This document shows positions 7,034 through 7,400 of a stretch of 7,400 nucleotides of DNA, piece after piece. Position numbers and translations under genes: made by a program. The notes below the pieces were generated by a model that had not been told where the DNA came from, made no database searches, and saw only the letters and a program-made list of their open reading frames with translations. This DNA is from Phycisphaerales bacterium UBA2402. Lineage in GTDB: Bacteria; Planctomycetota; Phycisphaerae; Phycisphaerales; UBA1924. The stretch is taken from positions 1-7,400 of the forward strand of contig DDSA01000249.1 in NCBI GenBank assembly GCA_002343715.1, in the 5' to 3' direction. Numbering within the stretch: the stretch's first letter is position 1; each line of letters opens with the position of its first letter.

Positions 7034-7050
7034 CGCAAGTTTCTCTTGCG
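7034..7050. repeat. Inverted repeat CGCAAG/CTTGCG
   Basis: CGCAAG, a 5-base TTTCT loop and CTTGCG form a perfect 6-bp dyad. The right arm overlaps the proposed -35 box at 7046, a position where an operator would act. It could equally be a small RNA hairpin if transcription starts at one of the upstream TTGACA elements. Confidence 0.5.
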
Positions 7051-7074
7051 GTTTAGAGCCTCGTGTGGTATTCT
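7046..7074 (+). promoter_or_regulatory. Candidate sigma70-type promoter for the secreted protein gene
   Basis: TTGCGG (7046-7051), a 17-base spacer and TATTCT (7069-7074) preceded by TGG (extended -10) make a reasonable sigma70-like promoter; transcription would start near 7081, leaving a leader of about 57 bases. The two upstream TTGACA boxes match -35 better but have no good -10 at 16-18 bases. Promoter consensus in planctomycetes is less well defined than in E. coli, so this is tentative. Confidence 0.35.
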
Positions 7075-7079
7075 CGTTT

Positions 7080-7099
7080 CCGGAGGGGCCACGCTCCGG
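7080..7099 (+). promoter_or_regulatory. Leader hairpin CCGGAG/CTCCGG
   Basis: A perfect 6-bp stem with an 8-base loop lies immediately downstream of the predicted transcription start and about 40 bases before the ATG at 7138. It could protect the 5' end of the mRNA or affect translation. The pairing is seen directly; function is inference. I could not match it to any known riboswitch. Confidence 0.3.
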
Positions 7100-7128
7100 G
7101 CGGGCCTCGTTGGTCGGTTGTCTGTTAC

Positions 7129-7132
7129 GGAG
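7129..7132 (+). promoter_or_regulatory. Ribosome binding site for the secreted protein gene
   Basis: GGAG lies 5 bases before the ATG at 7138. It is one of the few good Shine-Dalgarno matches in the window and supports this start over the competing GTG at 7065 in another frame. Confidence 0.6.
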
Positions 7133-7137
7133 TGGTT

Positions 7138-7400
7138 ATGCGTTGCACGCGCCTCGCCGGTGTGTTCTTTGCTGTGTGGTCGTCGTGCGCTCTGGCGCAG
7201 TTCGCCTCACCCGCGCGCGGGACATTCAACCCGTCCGCGTCCGTCGGGCCCGGTGTGCACCCCGCATCGGCCTCGGTCCCCGCAGCGCTGTGGCGACCCG
7301 ACCGTGACCGGGCCGGCATCGCGCCCCCGGCCCTGCCGCCGCTCGATCAGATTCAGCCGATGCCGATGCCTCTGCCCCGCCCCGCGGGGGTGGCGCCGCG
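7138..7400 (+). CDS. Secreted proline-rich protein, N-terminal part only
   Basis: The frame stays open to the window end, giving 87 residues. An N-terminal signal peptide is clear: MRCTRLA, a hydrophobic core GVFFAVWSSC, and a type I signal peptidase site after ALA (about residue 21), giving a mature start at Gln-Phe. A cysteine (C17) lies close to the cleavage site, but the residues around it do not make a good lipobox. The mature part so far is low-complexity and rich in Pro, Ala and Ser (for example PALPPLDQIQPMPMPLPRP), like a flexible linker, so the functional domain is probably beyond the window. I do not recognise the family. A good ribosome site and a plausible promoter precede it. 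Confidence 0.72.
   Translation, partial: MRCTRLAGVFFAVWSSCALAQFASPARGTFNPSASVGPGVHPASASVPAALWRPDRDRAGIAPPALPPLDQIQPMPMPLPRPAGVAP

Larger units (their letters stand above)
6832..7137. other. 306-base intergenic region with AT-richer core
   Basis: No convincing gene lies here. The first half (6832-6980) is GC-rich and shows only a weak ACCGG/CCGGT pair (6847-6864), without a T-tract, after the TM2 gene. Bases 6981-7080 are only 45% GC by hand count, clearly below the surroundings. This core holds TTGACA twice (6992-6997 and 7014-7019, 22 bases apart), GGTATTC twice (7006-7012 and 7067-7073) and a perfect inverted repeat. It looks like the promoter region of the secreted protein gene at 7138. 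Confidence 0.7.

Noticed and set aside
7065..7307. 80-codon plus frame starting at a GTG at 7065
   Set aside because: It overlaps the signal-peptide gene at 7138 in another frame, has no ribosome site, and its start lies within the proposed promoter.
1..7400. CRISPR array, insertion sequence, phage or defence module
   Set aside because: No regularly spaced repeats, transposase motifs, terminal inverted repeats, integrase or nuclease signatures are seen in any convincing frame.

Overview
The window is GC-rich DNA with densely packed genes, several GTG starts and few Shine-Dalgarno sites. The gene content points to a planctomycete, most likely the Phycisphaerae branch. The clues are a large WD40 protein whose visible part opens with a Gly-Trp-Glu-Trp-Arg-Tyr-Leu motif (typical of planctomycete kinase/TPR-WD40 proteins), a TIGR01777 epimerase fused to an SRPBCC domain, and a GH57 glucan enzyme. 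This assignment rests on protein family resemblance recalled from memory; no marker gene such as rRNA is present.

Layout. Bases 3-1958 (+) hold the C-terminal 651 residues of a WD40 beta-propeller protein that begins outside the window. Four minus-strand genes converge on it, transcribed from right to left: an SRPBCC-epimerase fusion (6496-5120), a DUF3313-type lipoprotein (5063-4374), a cytoplasmic GH57 alpha-glucan enzyme (4324-3089) and an unrecognised cysteine-rich protein (3060-2002). The gaps of 56, 49 and 28 bases, all on one strand, suggest one operon, although the four products do not form a known pathway. Divergent from the operon is a small TM2-domain membrane protein (6598-6831, +). 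A 306-base non-coding stretch follows, with an AT-richer core, a possible promoter and two perfect hairpins. It leads into a secreted, proline-rich protein cut off by the window end (7138-7400, +).

No RNA gene, CRISPR array, insertion sequence or phage module is visible. The most unusual items are the cysteine-rich orphan (16 Cys in 352 residues) and a perfect 13-bp-arm palindrome inside it. The palindrome may be partly a by-product of a repetitive beta-strand peptide, but its length is far beyond chance for unconstrained sequence. Nothing here amounts to a clearly new multi-gene system.
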